DNA from: Desulfobacteraceae bacterium
GTDB taxonomy: Bacteria > Desulfobacterota > Desulfobacteria > Desulfobacterales > ETH-SRB1
Assembly: GCA_028571455.1 (NCBI GenBank)
Contig: JAPVVG010000216.1
Location: forward strand, 1 to 53,217
Reading direction: 5' to 3'
Length of the DNA stretch: 53,217 nt
A program made the position numbers and the translations under genes. The notes beneath the pieces are model-generated. The model saw only the letters and a list, made by a program, of their open reading frames with translations, ran no database searches and was not told the origin of the DNA. Numbering within the stretch: the stretch's first letter is position 1; the number at the start of each line of letters is the position of its first letter. Shown in pieces: positions 38,721 to 47,975 of the stretch.

Positions 38721-38930
38721 GTAACCGTTCACAGGTTCAGGGTTATTTTTCTTGGAGCGCCGCGCTAACTGCTATGCACCAATATTTTCAAATCGAAGAT
38801 TGTTAGCAGTTAGCTTTTAGCAGTTAGCTTTTAGCAGTTAGCTTTTAGCAGTTAGCCTTTAGCTAAGAGCTAACAGCTAATGGCTAATAGCTTTATCCTG
38901 AACCTCTGAACCTTGAACCTTGAACCGTAA
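38721..38930. repeat. GTAACCGTTCAC-terminated composite element (copy E)
   Basis: Ends are GTAACCGTTCACAGG (38721-38735) and CCTTGAACCGTAAG; the outer right arm has GAACCTCTGAACCTTGAACC words. Nested inside is a TTAGCAG/TTAGCTTT array (about 38803-38861) and its complement GCTAAGAGC, GCTAACAGC (38862-38893). The element fills the gap between pyrE and tolC. Confidence 0.8.
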
Positions 38931-39003
38931 GTACTAAATGAAATCGGAGTTTATTATTCAATAAATCACCCCTTAATTAGCAAAGATTTACGAGGTCTAT
39001 ACA

Positions 39004-40350
39004 ATGCATTTTAACGAGCCTTGCTGTAAATTGTTAATTCTTTTAGTAATGATTGGTCATTTTCTGGTTTTCCCCTGCCTTGCCAAAGCTGATGAAGCCG
39101 AAGAGGTCTTTACTCTTGAACAAACAATCAGGCAGGCAATAAAGGCCAATCTCGGGCTTAAGTCCTCCAGAGAGGATATAAATGCCGCTTCTTTCGCCAA
39201 GCTGAAACAACGAACCAATTTTTTTCCAACCCTGGGCGCAATCTATAGATACAATCGTAATTACGAAGAGCAAACTACGGCGGCCGATGGTGTAACGGTT
39301 CCAAAAAACAAGTATACCCTTACAGGCACATTCACCCAGCCTGTATTTACAGGGTTTTCCCTTATTAACAAATATAAGATTGCGGGCTTTAGTCTCGACC
39401 TTGCGCGGCTTAATGAAAAGACTACCCGGCAGGCGGTTGTTTTTGAAGCAAACAAAGTATATTTTAATCTATTAAAGGCGCAAAAGCTGGCGGCAATTGC
39501 AAGAGAAGCGGTTACGCAGATTTCGGCTCACAAAGATGTGGCAAAAAATTTCTATGAGGTCGGAATGACCCCTTTAAACGATTTGTTGAAAGCTCAGGTT
39601 GAACTGGCCAATGCACGCCAGGATTTTATTGTTGCTCAAAACAACCTGGAAACAGCAAAATCGAATTTTAATATTTTGTTGCGCAGGAAAATTAACGCCC
39701 CTGTTAAACTCAAGGATATTATTGATTATTGTTTTTTTGAAAAGAAAATCGATTTTTGCTTTGATATGGCTGAAAAAAACCGTCTAGAAATAAAAGCGGC
39801 CGAGCTGCAGGTTGAAATTGCACAAAAAGAGTTAAAGCTTGGGAAAACAGACTATTATCCATCAATAACATTGCAAGGTAATTATTATAAAGTTGGGACC
39901 GATTTTGATGCTGATGGTGGAGACGGGATAAGCGATCCTGATAGTTGGGATATTACAGCCACAGCTTCATGGAATTTCTGGGAATGGGGCAAAACCAGAT
40001 ACGGCGTAAAGGAAAAACTAAGCGCCCTTGCACAGGCTCGATATCAACAGGACGAAATTATCGACGATATTCATCTCGAGGTAAAACAGGCATACCTTAA
40101 AACCAAAGAATCTGAACAAAATATTATGGCTGTAAAAAAAGCCATTGAACAGGCCAGAGAAAATTTCAGAATCAGCGAAGAGCGCTATAAAGAACAGATG
40201 GACACTTCAACAGATGTCCTGGATGCACAAACGCTTCTTTCCAGAACCATGACTAATTATTACAATGCGTTATATGATTTAAAAATATCAAAAGCCTATC
40301 TGTATTGGGCAATGGGCCGGACGGACGAGGTTGAGACTGGCTTAGAATGA
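39004..40350 (+). CDS. TolC-family outer-membrane efflux protein
   Basis: A 448-residue outer-membrane channel subunit for type I secretion or multidrug efflux. The signal peptide (LLILLVMIGHFLVFPCLAKA) is followed by two OEP repeats, each with the long alpha-helical hairpins of the family; KVYFNLLKAQKLAAIAREAV and VKQAYLKTKESEQNIMAVKKAIEQA are typical. The stop overlaps the ftsE start by 4 bp (ATGA), so it is coupled with ftsEX. No membrane-fusion protein or inner-membrane pump is adjacent, so its partner is not known. Confidence 0.88.
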   Translation: MHFNEPCCKLLILLVMIGHFLVFPCLAKADEAEEVFTLEQTIRQAIKANLGLKSSREDINAASFAKLKQRTNFFPTLGAIYRYNRNYEEQTTAADGVTVPKNKYTLTGTFTQPVFTGFSLINKYKIAGFSLDLARLNEKTTRQAVVFEANKVYFNLLKAQKLAAIAREAVTQISAHKDVAKNFYEVGMTPLNDLLKAQVELANARQDFIVAQNNLETAKSNFNILLRRKINAPVKLKDIIDYCFFEKKIDFCFDMAEKNRLEIKAAELQVEIAQKELKLGKTDYYPSITLQGNYYKVGTDFDADGGDGISDPDSWDITATASWNFWEWGKTRYGVKEKLSALAQARYQQDEIIDDIHLEVKQAYLKTKESEQNIMAVKKAIEQARENFRISEERYKEQMDTSTDVLDAQTLLSRTMTNYYNALYDLKISKAYLYWAMGRTDEVETGLE

Positions 40351-41027
40351 TTGACAAAAATGACAAAAGTGCAATAATTTTGATGTTCCATGTCCACAAG
40401 AAGTACGGCTCAAAAAAGGCTTTAATCAATATAAACCTCGACGTGTCCAAAAATGAATTCCTTTTTATCACCGGCCCCAGCGGGGCAGGCAAATCCACCC
40501 TGCTGAAGCTCCTTTATCTTGGAGAATCTGTATCAGAGGGGCAGATATTAATCGACGGAATGAATCTTTCCAGAATTTCCCGCAAACGAATTCCGCTTTT
40601 AAGACGAAAGTTAGGGATAATATTCCAGGATTACAAGCTGATACCCACGAAAACCGTATTTGATAATGTTGCTTTAGTGCTTGAGGCAATGGGTAAAAAA
40701 AGGCAGTTTGTCCAGAAAAAGGTAAACAGCGTGCTGAGAACGGTAGGAATGGAAAGCAGGTTTAATGCCCTGCCTCAAAGCCTATCAGGCGGAGAACAGC
40801 AAAGAATTGCTGTAGCCAGGGCGGTTGTAGGAGCGCCTAAGATAATTTTAGCTGATGAACCAACCGGCAGCCTTGACTCAGAATCGGCCGGCGTTATCTT
40901 TGATCTTCTTAAAGGGTTCCACACGCGAGGAGGTACACTCATTGTCGCAACCCACGACAAGGAATTGATACGCAAAACAGGCTGCAGGGCAATCCATCTT
41001 AAAGAGGGGCGTCAGGTTTCGAAGTAA
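40347..41027 (+). CDS. ftsE: Cell-division ATP-binding protein FtsE
   Basis: The ATPase of the FtsEX complex, which controls septal peptidoglycan hydrolysis through EnvC-type proteins. The 226-residue protein has Walker A GPSGAGKST (43-51), signature LSGGEQQR (146-153) and Walker B IILADEPTGSLD (166-177). The LGIIFQDYKLIPTKTVFDNVA stretch is characteristic of FtsE. The gene overlaps tolC upstream and shares one base with ftsX downstream. Confidence 0.95.
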   Translation: MIDKNDKSAIILMFHVHKKYGSKKALININLDVSKNEFLFITGPSGAGKSTLLKLLYLGESVSEGQILIDGMNLSRISRKRIPLLRRKLGIIFQDYKLIPTKTVFDNVALVLEAMGKKRQFVQKKVNSVLRTVGMESRFNALPQSLSGGEQQRIAVARAVVGAPKIILADEPTGSLDSESAGVIFDLLKGFHTRGGTLIVATHDKELIRKTGCRAIHLKEGRQVSK

Positions 41028-41905
41028 TGATTCTTTTTTTTAAAAGGGCTATTTATGATATCCGAACCAACAGATTTCTGAATGCAGTCACAATTATTAC
41101 AATATCTCTGTCAATACTTATAGTCAGCTCTCTTGTTCTTTTTTTTGTCAATGCAAACGACTATATGAATTCCTGGAAAAAGGGAATAAAAATAATAGCA
41201 TACCTCAAACCGGATATAGGTAAAGCAAACCTTGTTGATATAAAAAGCAAAATTCAGGGGCTCTATGGGGTTGCCGAGGCCGAGTTCATATCAAAAGAGG
41301 AGGCTATGAAGCGACTTAGAGAACAGATAAAACGGCAATCTTCCCTTCTTGATGGTCTCAATGAGAACCCACTTCCCGATGCCTTTGAAATCCGTCTTAC
41401 AGGGCAGTCTTCAAACAGTGAAAAAATTGAAAATCTGGCGGTTCAGCTTGAATCACTTCCCGAAATAGATGATGTTGAATATGGCCAGAGATGGATCGGA
41501 CGATTTGTTAAGGTCTTTGAGCTGTTCAGATTAACAGGATATGCTATGAGCGGTATTTTCTTCATAGCCGCTGTCTTTATCGTGGCCAACACTATCAGAC
41601 TTGTTATCTATTCGAGACGTGAAGAGATTGAAATAATGCGTCTAATTGGAGCTTCCGACCGATTTATCAAAGCCCCTTTTTACATTGAAGGCATTATCCA
41701 GGGTGCGCTCGGAGGTATTATCGGGCTTGCCGCATTATTTGCTGCTTTTTTCTATATATCAACCAGTGTTGAACATGGTCTGTCTTCCGATTTGTTACAT
41801 ATCAGGTTTTTTCCGCTCAGGCTATCCATCACAATAATATTGTGCAGCATGCTTGTTGGATGGTTAGGGTGTTTTATTTCTCTAAGACAATTTTTAAAAG
41901 AATGA
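41027..41905 (+). CDS. ftsX: Cell-division protein FtsX
   Basis: The membrane partner of FtsE. The 292-residue protein has the FtsX layout: a cytoplasmic N-terminus, TM1 (about 18-40), a periplasmic domain (40-170) that would contact the EnvC-like protein, and three more TM segments (about 175-197, 226-247, 262-283). SRREEIEIMRLIGASDRFIKAPFYIEG is the conserved cytosolic loop. The EnvC-like gene follows after 38 bp, supporting a functional set. Confidence 0.93.
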   Translation: MILFFKRAIYDIRTNRFLNAVTIITISLSILIVSSLVLFFVNANDYMNSWKKGIKIIAYLKPDIGKANLVDIKSKIQGLYGVAEAEFISKEEAMKRLREQIKRQSSLLDGLNENPLPDAFEIRLTGQSSNSEKIENLAVQLESLPEIDDVEYGQRWIGRFVKVFELFRLTGYAMSGIFFIAAVFIVANTIRLVIYSRREEIEIMRLIGASDRFIKAPFYIEGIIQGALGGIIGLAALFAAFFYISTSVEHGLSSDLLHIRFFPLRLSITIILCSMLVGWLGCFISLRQFLKE

Positions 41906-41943
41906 TGGTTGTGTAATAAATCGAATTTCAAAGAATAAGCCAC

Positions 41944-43368
41944 GTGAAAAATTCTCATTTTATATCGCTTATTTTTATAATTTTTATTGGTGCCGGCATT
42001 ATGGTGCTTTTGCATTCTGATGCGGCAATCGGTTTTCAATCAAATGAAACAGGCATTGTAACCGCGTCAAGGCTTAATGTGCGACCGGAACCGGGAACCA
42101 ATAAGCCTCCAATAAAGATACTTAAAAAAGGGGCAAAGGTTACAATTTTAACGCGCCACAATAACTGGCTTAAAATCCAGCATGATGGTCAGATCGGTTA
42201 TGTTAGATATCGGAAGAATTATATTCGGATTGCCTGCGACAAAACAGTTGAGAACCTGAGCGATGTTGACGCTAAAATCAAAACAGCCAGACAAAAGGCA
42301 AAAGATATTAGCCGCAAACTGGAAAAAAAGGGAGCCGAAGTTCAGACCTTTGCCGAAAAGGAGGTTGCTATTATTGACAGTTTAAATAAGGCAGACCTTG
42401 GTCTAAACATTGCCAGAAAGCGTGTTTCAGTCTTGCGATCCGAACTCGCCTCACTTGAAACAGACATTCAGGAAGCAACTAATGGATTCAATGACCTCCG
42501 GAAAAGGATTAAAACAAGCGAAGATTATGCATCCAATCGCTTGATCGCTACCTATAAATTAAACATGATTGGTAAAATGAGCGTTCTTGCCTCAGTTGAA
42601 TCGATCAACGATTTTTTTCAACGTAAAATCGTTATGGACCAGATTCTCGCTCATGACGAAAAAATCTGGGAAAAGCTTGTAAAAAACAGGCATAGGCAAA
42701 AGCGGCTGCTGAACAGAATGGATGTTCAAAAAACAAAAAAGCTTTTGCTTGAAACAGACTTAAACAAACAAATCGACATTATGTCTAATGAAAATGAAAA
42801 ACGCTCAAAGCTCCTTGTCGATATACAAAGCAAAAAAAAGCTTGGATTAGCCGCCATTGAAGCATTAAAACAGACAGCAGCCGCTCTGGATCGGACTATC
42901 CAATCCTTTGGCCAATCCTTTACACCGACATCTAACAAGGTTAAAAAAATATCATCCGGAGTTTTTAGCTCATTTAAGGGGTTGCTTAAAATGCCTGTTA
43001 AGGGTAAAATAATATGTTTTTTTGGCCGACATACAAACAGCCAAAGCAAAACAGTAAATTTCAAAACAGGTATTGATATTAAAGCCGACAGAGGCGAACC
43101 CATATATTCGGTATATGACGGACAGATACTTTACTCCAGATGGTTTAAAGGTTATGGGAACATGATTATTATAGATCATGGAAATCATTTCTACACGCTC
43201 TATGCACATGCTGAAGAACTCTTTAAGGCAAAGGGCGATTATGTTGAGGCTGGTGAAGTTATTGCCACGGTTGGCGATACAGGTTCAATGATCGGCCCTA
43301 AACTTTATTTTGAGCTTCGCCATCACGGAAAACCGGTTAACCCGCTTGAGTGGCTACTAAAAGGTTAG
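41944..43368 (+). CDS. envC: EnvC-like murein-hydrolase activator (SH3 + coiled coil + degenerate LytM)
   Basis: Starts at GTG 41944; 474 residues. A signal anchor (10-29) precedes an SH3b domain (35-98, GIVTASRLNVRPEPG), a long coiled coil (about 100-325) and a C-terminal LytM/M23 domain (345-474). The zinc-site histidines of active M23 enzymes are missing: K374 stands where the first His is expected (D378 is kept), and KLYFE (453-457) replaces HLHFE. As in E. coli EnvC, it should activate amidases rather than cut peptidoglycan itself. Its position directly after ftsEX supports this. The added SH3b domain is not in E. coli EnvC. Confidence 0.85.
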   Translation: MKNSHFISLIFIIFIGAGIMVLLHSDAAIGFQSNETGIVTASRLNVRPEPGTNKPPIKILKKGAKVTILTRHNNWLKIQHDGQIGYVRYRKNYIRIACDKTVENLSDVDAKIKTARQKAKDISRKLEKKGAEVQTFAEKEVAIIDSLNKADLGLNIARKRVSVLRSELASLETDIQEATNGFNDLRKRIKTSEDYASNRLIATYKLNMIGKMSVLASVESINDFFQRKIVMDQILAHDEKIWEKLVKNRHRQKRLLNRMDVQKTKKLLLETDLNKQIDIMSNENEKRSKLLVDIQSKKKLGLAAIEALKQTAAALDRTIQSFGQSFTPTSNKVKKISSGVFSSFKGLLKMPVKGKIICFFGRHTNSQSKTVNFKTGIDIKADRGEPIYSVYDGQILYSRWFKGYGNMIIIDHGNHFYTLYAHAEELFKAKGDYVEAGEVIATVGDTGSMIGPKLYFELRHHGKPVNPLEWLLKG

Positions 43369-43420
43369 AATAAATTAAAAAATAGCAACAGTTATGCCAC
43401 TAAGGTACAACGGCCTGTAA

Positions 43421-43480
43421 GTAGTCGAGTAGTCGAGTAGTCAGCCACTCGACCAATTTCCCACTCGACAACTCGACCAA
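43421..43480. repeat. GTCGAGTAG word array
   Basis: GTAGTCGAGTAGTCGAGTAG followed by CACTCGACC, CACTCGACA and ACTCGACC words that can fold back. The same family forms the end of mltA at 29.3 kb. It lies between the EnvC-like gene and ctpA; the ctpA ribosome binding site AAAGGAG follows it. Confidence 0.8.
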
Positions 43481-43499
43481 TATCAAAAGGAGCAACTAT

Positions 43500-44843
43500 A
43501 TGACAATAAAGAAAAAACAAAACATTAAACTTTGGTTCGTGATGATAATCGCCTTAATATTCTGGTCAATTGGGACCGGATTTTACCACGATCTTTCAGC
43601 GAACAGCGATGAGACATACAAAGGGCTTAAACTGTTTTCCGATGTCATTGAGCTGGTTGAAAAAAACTATGTTGATGAGGTTGACACAAAAAAATTAATT
43701 CAAAAGGCTGTTCAGGGAATGGTAAGCAGCCTCGACCCTCATTCTGCATTGCTTCCGCCCGAGGCTTTTGAAGAGTTGCAGATCGGGACCCATGGTGAAT
43801 TTGGCGGCATCGGTATAGTTATAACCATGCAAAAAGGGGTTATTACCGTTATATCCCCCATTGAAGGGACACCTGCTTACAAGGCAGGAATAAAGGCCGG
43901 AGATAAAATTATCAAGGTGGACGGGGAATTAACCAGGGATATGATGCTCTGGGAAGCTGTTAAGAAGATGAGAGGTCCGAAAGGAGAGAAGGTAGTTATA
44001 ACAATAATAAGGAAGGGAGCATTAAAACCGATAGATTTCGAGCTGATTCGTGATATTATTCCGATTATAAGCGTAAAATCGTTTGTTTTGCAACCCGGAT
44101 ACGGATACATCTGGATTACTAATTTTCAGGACAACACAACTGACAACCTTAAACTGGCCTTAGCAAAGCTTGAATCCGGCGATGTTCCCTTAAAAGGGCT
44201 TGTTCTCGATCTTCGAGACAATCCGGGCGGACTTCTTAACCAGTCAATTTCGGTGACAGATCTGTTTCTTGAAAAGGGTCAAATCGTATCCATCAAAGGA
44301 CGGCTGGGAAAACATACAAAAATTTTCAGGGCTCATCCAAACAAGATAAAACGGGATTATCCTATTGTTGTGCTGATTAACGGAGGAAGCGCCAGTGCAT
44401 CCGAAATTGTGGCCGGGGCGCTTCAGGATCATAAAAAAGCCATTATCATCGGGACTACCTCTTTTGGCAAAGGATCTGTTCAAACAGTAGAAGCTTTAAG
44501 AGACGGATATGGGCTTAAATTTACAATCGCCAGATATTATACCCCGAGCGGAAGATCTATTCAGGCCCAGGGTATTATACCTGATATAGAGGTAAAACAA
44601 AGAGTTATAGACCGGGAAGAGGATGATGAGGGCCTGATGAAGGAAAAGGATTTAAGAAACCATCTTGAAGCAGAGCCGGATGCAAAAAAAGATGCCGGTG
44701 AAAAAGAGGATACCAGGAAGAAACACAAACATCCTAAGGTTAAATCCATGCATGAATCCCTTACGCTTGAAGGGTTGCTTGAAGACAACCAGGTTATGCG
44801 CGCCCTTGATATCCTTAGAAGTTATAACATTTTAAGCAGTTAA
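43500..44843 (+). CDS. ctpA: C-terminal processing peptidase (S41 family)
   Basis: A periplasmic serine protease that removes C-terminal peptides and regulates peptidoglycan hydrolases. The 447-residue protein has an N-terminal membrane anchor (11-28), a PDZ domain (about 100-170, FGGIGIVITM...AGIKAGDKIIKVDG), and the S41 core: VLDLRDNPGG (236-244), catalytic S299 in NGGSASASEI and K324 in GTTSFGKGSVQ, the S-K spacing of 25 seen in Prc/CtpA. The C-terminal tail is highly charged. In the run ftsEX-envC-ctpA-yibQ it fits a cell-wall remodelling set. Confidence 0.95.
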   Translation: MTIKKKQNIKLWFVMIIALIFWSIGTGFYHDLSANSDETYKGLKLFSDVIELVEKNYVDEVDTKKLIQKAVQGMVSSLDPHSALLPPEAFEELQIGTHGEFGGIGIVITMQKGVITVISPIEGTPAYKAGIKAGDKIIKVDGELTRDMMLWEAVKKMRGPKGEKVVITIIRKGALKPIDFELIRDIIPIISVKSFVLQPGYGYIWITNFQDNTTDNLKLALAKLESGDVPLKGLVLDLRDNPGGLLNQSISVTDLFLEKGQIVSIKGRLGKHTKIFRAHPNKIKRDYPIVVLINGGSASASEIVAGALQDHKKAIIIGTTSFGKGSVQTVEALRDGYGLKFTIARYYTPSGRSIQAQGIIPDIEVKQRVIDREEDDEGLMKEKDLRNHLEAEPDAKKDAGEKEDTRKKHKHPKVKSMHESLTLEGLLEDNQVMRALDILRSYNILSS

Positions 44844-45806
44844 ATGACTACAAAAAGAAAGAAAAGAAAAGAAAAGAAAATATTTTCCAGCAAGGATAAA
44901 GCTAAAAAAACCTATTTAAAAAAGGCGATTACAGGGCTGTCCCTGTTGATGCTGCTGGTGCTTGTCGCCGGTTTTCTGGCGCATCACTTATTGTTGCGCA
45001 AACAACCTGTGCAGCCAGCCAAAAAAATTCCAATCCATAAAACACCGGCTTTTAAAACACCTGTCTTTGAAATATATCCCAAAGAGGAAAAGGTGTTACG
45101 CAAGCCGGATTATAAACCAAAGCCTGTGCCAAAAGGTCTGCCAAAAGTGGCAATTATTATAGATGATATTGGATATGAACGAAGGGTTGCTGAAAAATTT
45201 TTAAGCCTTGATGCCGTGCTTACCTTTTCCGTGTTCCCGAACAGCCCTTTCCAGCAAAGAATTATCAGGAAAGCCCGTGCAAAAGGGTTTGAAATCATGC
45301 TTCACCTGCCTATGGAACCTGATGAATATCCTGAGGTTGACCCGGGTCCGGACGCTCTCCTTACATCTATGTCTCCTGATGAACTTATCGATCAGCTCAA
45401 TAAAAACCTGGATGCCGTTCCTTTAATTAAAGGGGTGAACAACCATATGGGTTCAAAAATGACAACCGAATCCACCCGGATGTATCAAATCTTTTCCGTG
45501 CTGAAAAAGAGAGGACTCTTTTTTGTTGATAGTCGCACAACACCTGAAAGCATTTGCAAACCCTCGGCTCGTCTGCTTCAGATTCCCTTTGCTCAACGGG
45601 ATGTCTTTCTTGATCATGTGCAGGAACCTGCTTTTATTCGCAGGCAAATAAAAGAATTGATTCGCATTGCCGAAATTCATGGCACAGCCATAGGAATTGC
45701 GCATCCGCATCTAATCACATATGAGATTTTTCGTGAAGAACTCCCCGAACTTCAAAAAAAAGTACGCCTTGTTCCTGCCTCAAGTATAGTGCAGATCATC
45801 GGTTAG
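44844..45806 (+). CDS. Divergent polysaccharide deacetylase (YibQ/DUF610)
   Basis: The 320-residue protein has a very basic N-terminus, a single membrane helix (about 29-50) and a periplasmic NodB-like barrel of the divergent DUF610 group: PKVAIIIDDIGY, EIMLHLPMEP, NNHMGSKMT and GIAHPHLITYE retain the candidate metal and acid residues. YibQ is encoded next to envC in many proteobacteria, as here. The substrate may be a cell-wall glycan, but activity is not established in the family. It follows the ctpA stop with no gap. Confidence 0.88.
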   Translation: MTTKRKKRKEKKIFSSKDKAKKTYLKKAITGLSLLMLLVLVAGFLAHHLLLRKQPVQPAKKIPIHKTPAFKTPVFEIYPKEEKVLRKPDYKPKPVPKGLPKVAIIIDDIGYERRVAEKFLSLDAVLTFSVFPNSPFQQRIIRKARAKGFEIMLHLPMEPDEYPEVDPGPDALLTSMSPDELIDQLNKNLDAVPLIKGVNNHMGSKMTTESTRMYQIFSVLKKRGLFFVDSRTTPESICKPSARLLQIPFAQRDVFLDHVQEPAFIRRQIKELIRIAEIHGTAIGIAHPHLITYEIFREELPELQKKVRLVPASSIVQIIG

Positions 45807-45840
45807 CTCAAATACCAATCACCTGCATAAGGATTAAATA

Positions 45841-46869
45841 ATGAAAACAGGGATTATCGGTCTTCCCGGATCAGGGAAAACAACTATATTTGAAGCATTA
45901 ACCCACAATATAACGGGGCATAAGGGGGAAACCCGTATCAGCACAATCAAGGTGCCTGATAAACGTGTCGACATATTAAGCGATATGTATAAACCCAAAA
46001 AGACTATTTATGCCCAGGTCGCATATTTTTTGCCAGGCTTTCAAGGACACAGCAAAGAAACAGCAAAAGATTATAATATCTGGAATGAAGTAAGAGATTG
46101 TGACGCTTTGATACATGTGGTGCGGAATTTCAGCGGATACGGTTTTAAGCCCCCTGATCTATATAACGATTTTTTCAATTTTGAGCAGGAAATGATTCTT
46201 GCCGATCTTATTGTTGTGGAAAAACGTCTTAAGCGGATTGAATTAGAAAAACAAAGGCACAGAAAAATCGACCAGAAAGGACTTGCTCTTTTAATTGAAT
46301 CCCAAAAAAATCTTGAAAACGAAATCCCTCTTAGAAAAAATCCTGACCTTGCTTCTGCGCCCGCCCTTAAAGGTTTTGCCTTTGTTTCAGCCAAACCCAT
46401 GCTTGTTCTCTTTAATAACGAAGATGATGATGATAGCCTGCCCAATCTGAAAGATATAACTTCAAGGGAAAGTTGCATGATAATAAGGGGGAAATTAGAA
46501 CAGGAGCTTGCCGAGATGTCTGATGAAGAGGCAGAAGATTTTCTTTCAGAATTTAACATCACGGCATCTGCTATGGACAGGGTGATCAGCCAATCATACG
46601 AAGTCCAGGGACTTATATCCTTTTTTACAGTGGGTGAAGATGAGGTGAGGGCATGGACAATAAAGAAAGGAGCTTTTGCGCTTGACGCGGCAGGCATTAT
46701 CCATACAGACATGAAAAAAGGATTCATACGCGCAGAGGTAGTCTCGTATGACGATTTGATAAAGACCGGCACATATCATGAAGCAAGAAAAAAGGGTACA
46801 GTAAGGCTTGAAGGAAAAACCTACGAGGTGCAGGACGGAGATATAATCAACTTCCGCTTTAATGTTTGA
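45841..46869 (+). CDS. YchF/Obg-like GTPase or ATPase (DUF933 family)
   Basis: A 342-residue TRAFAC P-loop protein. GLPGSGKTT at 7-15 is the Walker A motif; classical YchF has NVGKST here. The C-terminal TGS-like/DUF933 domain has FFTVGEDEVRAWTIKKGAFALDAAGIIHTDMKKGFIRAEV and ends with QDGDIINFRFNV, very close to YchF. YchF binds ribosomes and prefers ATP. The changed G1 motif and sequence suggest a YchF-like paralogue rather than canonical YchF. It ends the co-directional envelope run. Confidence 0.85.
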   Translation: MKTGIIGLPGSGKTTIFEALTHNITGHKGETRISTIKVPDKRVDILSDMYKPKKTIYAQVAYFLPGFQGHSKETAKDYNIWNEVRDCDALIHVVRNFSGYGFKPPDLYNDFFNFEQEMILADLIVVEKRLKRIELEKQRHRKIDQKGLALLIESQKNLENEIPLRKNPDLASAPALKGFAFVSAKPMLVLFNNEDDDDSLPNLKDITSRESCMIIRGKLEQELAEMSDEEAEDFLSEFNITASAMDRVISQSYEVQGLISFFTVGEDEVRAWTIKKGAFALDAAGIIHTDMKKGFIRAEVVSYDDLIKTGTYHEARKKGTVRLEGKTYEVQDGDIINFRFNV

Positions 46870-47183
46870 TGCGCAATACGGAAAACTGACATAAAAGTAA
46901 CTTTTCAATAAGGAACGTGGAATGGAGAATGGGGGTCGGGCCACAGCAACATATTGAGATAATATATAAAACGTTAAAATTTTGCGTTAAATAAGGCCTT
47001 AAATGGCCATTTTTAGGGCCAAAAACACACTTTTAAGAGAAGAGCCCTAATTTTTTTTAGCGGTCGTCATTAAATACCCCCCCCTTGTTATTTGACTCGC
47101 GGCTTACGGAATGCTCCTCAGTTTATAAGTTTATATCGTCAAGTAATACCTGTGTGGCCTGCACGGAAGGGAATCGTATTTTT
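46870..47183. other. Gene-free spacer before the DUF2293 gene
   Basis: About 310 bp. It holds GGAGAATGGGGGTCGGG (a word of the GAGGTC type, about 46924-46940), a weak terminator-like hairpin TAGGGC...GCCCTA followed by T8 (47014-47059), and one copy of the 23-bp direct repeat (47120-47142) whose partner lies beyond the DUF2293 gene. Confidence 0.5.
47120..47142 (+). repeat. Left copy of 23-bp direct repeat around DUF2293
   Basis: AGTTTATAAGTTTATAT followed by CGTCAA; the partner at 47976-47998 differs at one base. The two bracket the 47184-47858 gene. A TTAAATACC-C-rich motif lies outside each copy (47070 and 48145). Confidence 0.7.
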
Positions 47184-47858
47184 TCAGTCGATTTCTCTCC
47201 ACTTCATCAGGATCTGATCGACTGAATCTTTTACCAGGGCTCGTGCATCAAATCTGTCGTACCCTTTTGCAAGAAAGAAATCATATTCTGTCTCAGCATG
47301 TCGAATATGTGCGATTGCAGCCAATTGAATCGCTTGCTTGTCAAAAGATTTGGCGGCTGCGGTACGCCCGATACGGCCACTGTATTTTAGACAAGCGTGT
47401 TCGGCTATGCTCAATTCCCTTCCAGGCGGGCACCCTGGAAAAAGTTTGCATACTTGTTGGGCGAACTGCTTTATGTATTGTTGATCAAGCTCTGCCCGCC
47501 GTGCTGCTGCTCGTTCTACACGAAGCGCTCTAACCTCACTGTCAGCAAGACATTCTTGTTCGGCCTGTTCAAGCGCCTCGACTTCGACAAGAAGACCTTG
47601 TCTTTCATATTGTTTTCGAGCGCGGCTCCACTTTAAAACCACAGCAGATAAGGTTGAATGTTTTCGTGCACGTCGCGTCAGCGCAGCGTTACCGGCCGGC
47701 AAAAATACAAGATGATCAAGGTCGGCGCATGATAGACAGAGCGCTCCTTTGTCTTTGACGAGTGTAATCCAGGCCTTTCGTCCAAGATTTTCATGACACT
47801 CCTCACAACAGGATTCTCTGTTTGATATGAAAACTTTTATATCAAAAGTCTTTTTCAT
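47184..47858 (-). CDS. DUF2293-domain protein
   Basis: A 224-residue protein of unknown function. The N-terminus has two CxxC pairs (C18/C21 in SCCEECHE and C41/C44 in LCLSCADLDHLVFL), probably a zinc-binding treble-clef-like knuckle. The middle is a basic helical segment (RRARKHSTLSAVVLKWSRARKQYERQG). The C-terminal part (about 120-220, with CPPGRELSIAEHACLKYSGRIGRTAAAK) matches what I recognise as DUF2293. It is richer in G+C than its surroundings and lies between direct repeats, suggesting an acquired gene. A nucleic-acid-related role is possible but not shown. Confidence 0.75.
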   Translation of the reverse strand: MKKTFDIKVFISNRESCCEECHENLGRKAWITLVKDKGALCLSCADLDHLVFLPAGNAALTRRARKHSTLSAVVLKWSRARKQYERQGLLVEVEALEQAEQECLADSEVRALRVERAAARRAELDQQYIKQFAQQVCKLFPGCPPGRELSIAEHACLKYSGRIGRTAAAKSFDKQAIQLAAIAHIRHAETEYDFFLAKGYDRFDARALVKDSVDQILMKWREID

Positions 47859-47975
47859 GTGCTTTTCGCGTTTTGGGGTCTCGTAGTATCGGTGTCAAAA
47901 CTTGCATTGTGGATTAATGCCCAGCAATTAAGCCACTATCGTTTATTAAAACCAAGGACTTATAGGACGCCCCTT

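Noticed and set aside
42900-43368. Active zinc metallopeptidase (M23) call for the EnvC-like protein
   Set aside because: The histidines expected as zinc ligands are replaced (K374; KLY instead of HLH), so an activator role is preferred.
46071-46772. 233-residue minus-strand ORF
   Set aside because: Lies wholly inside the YchF-like gene; serine-rich shadow without recognisable motifs.
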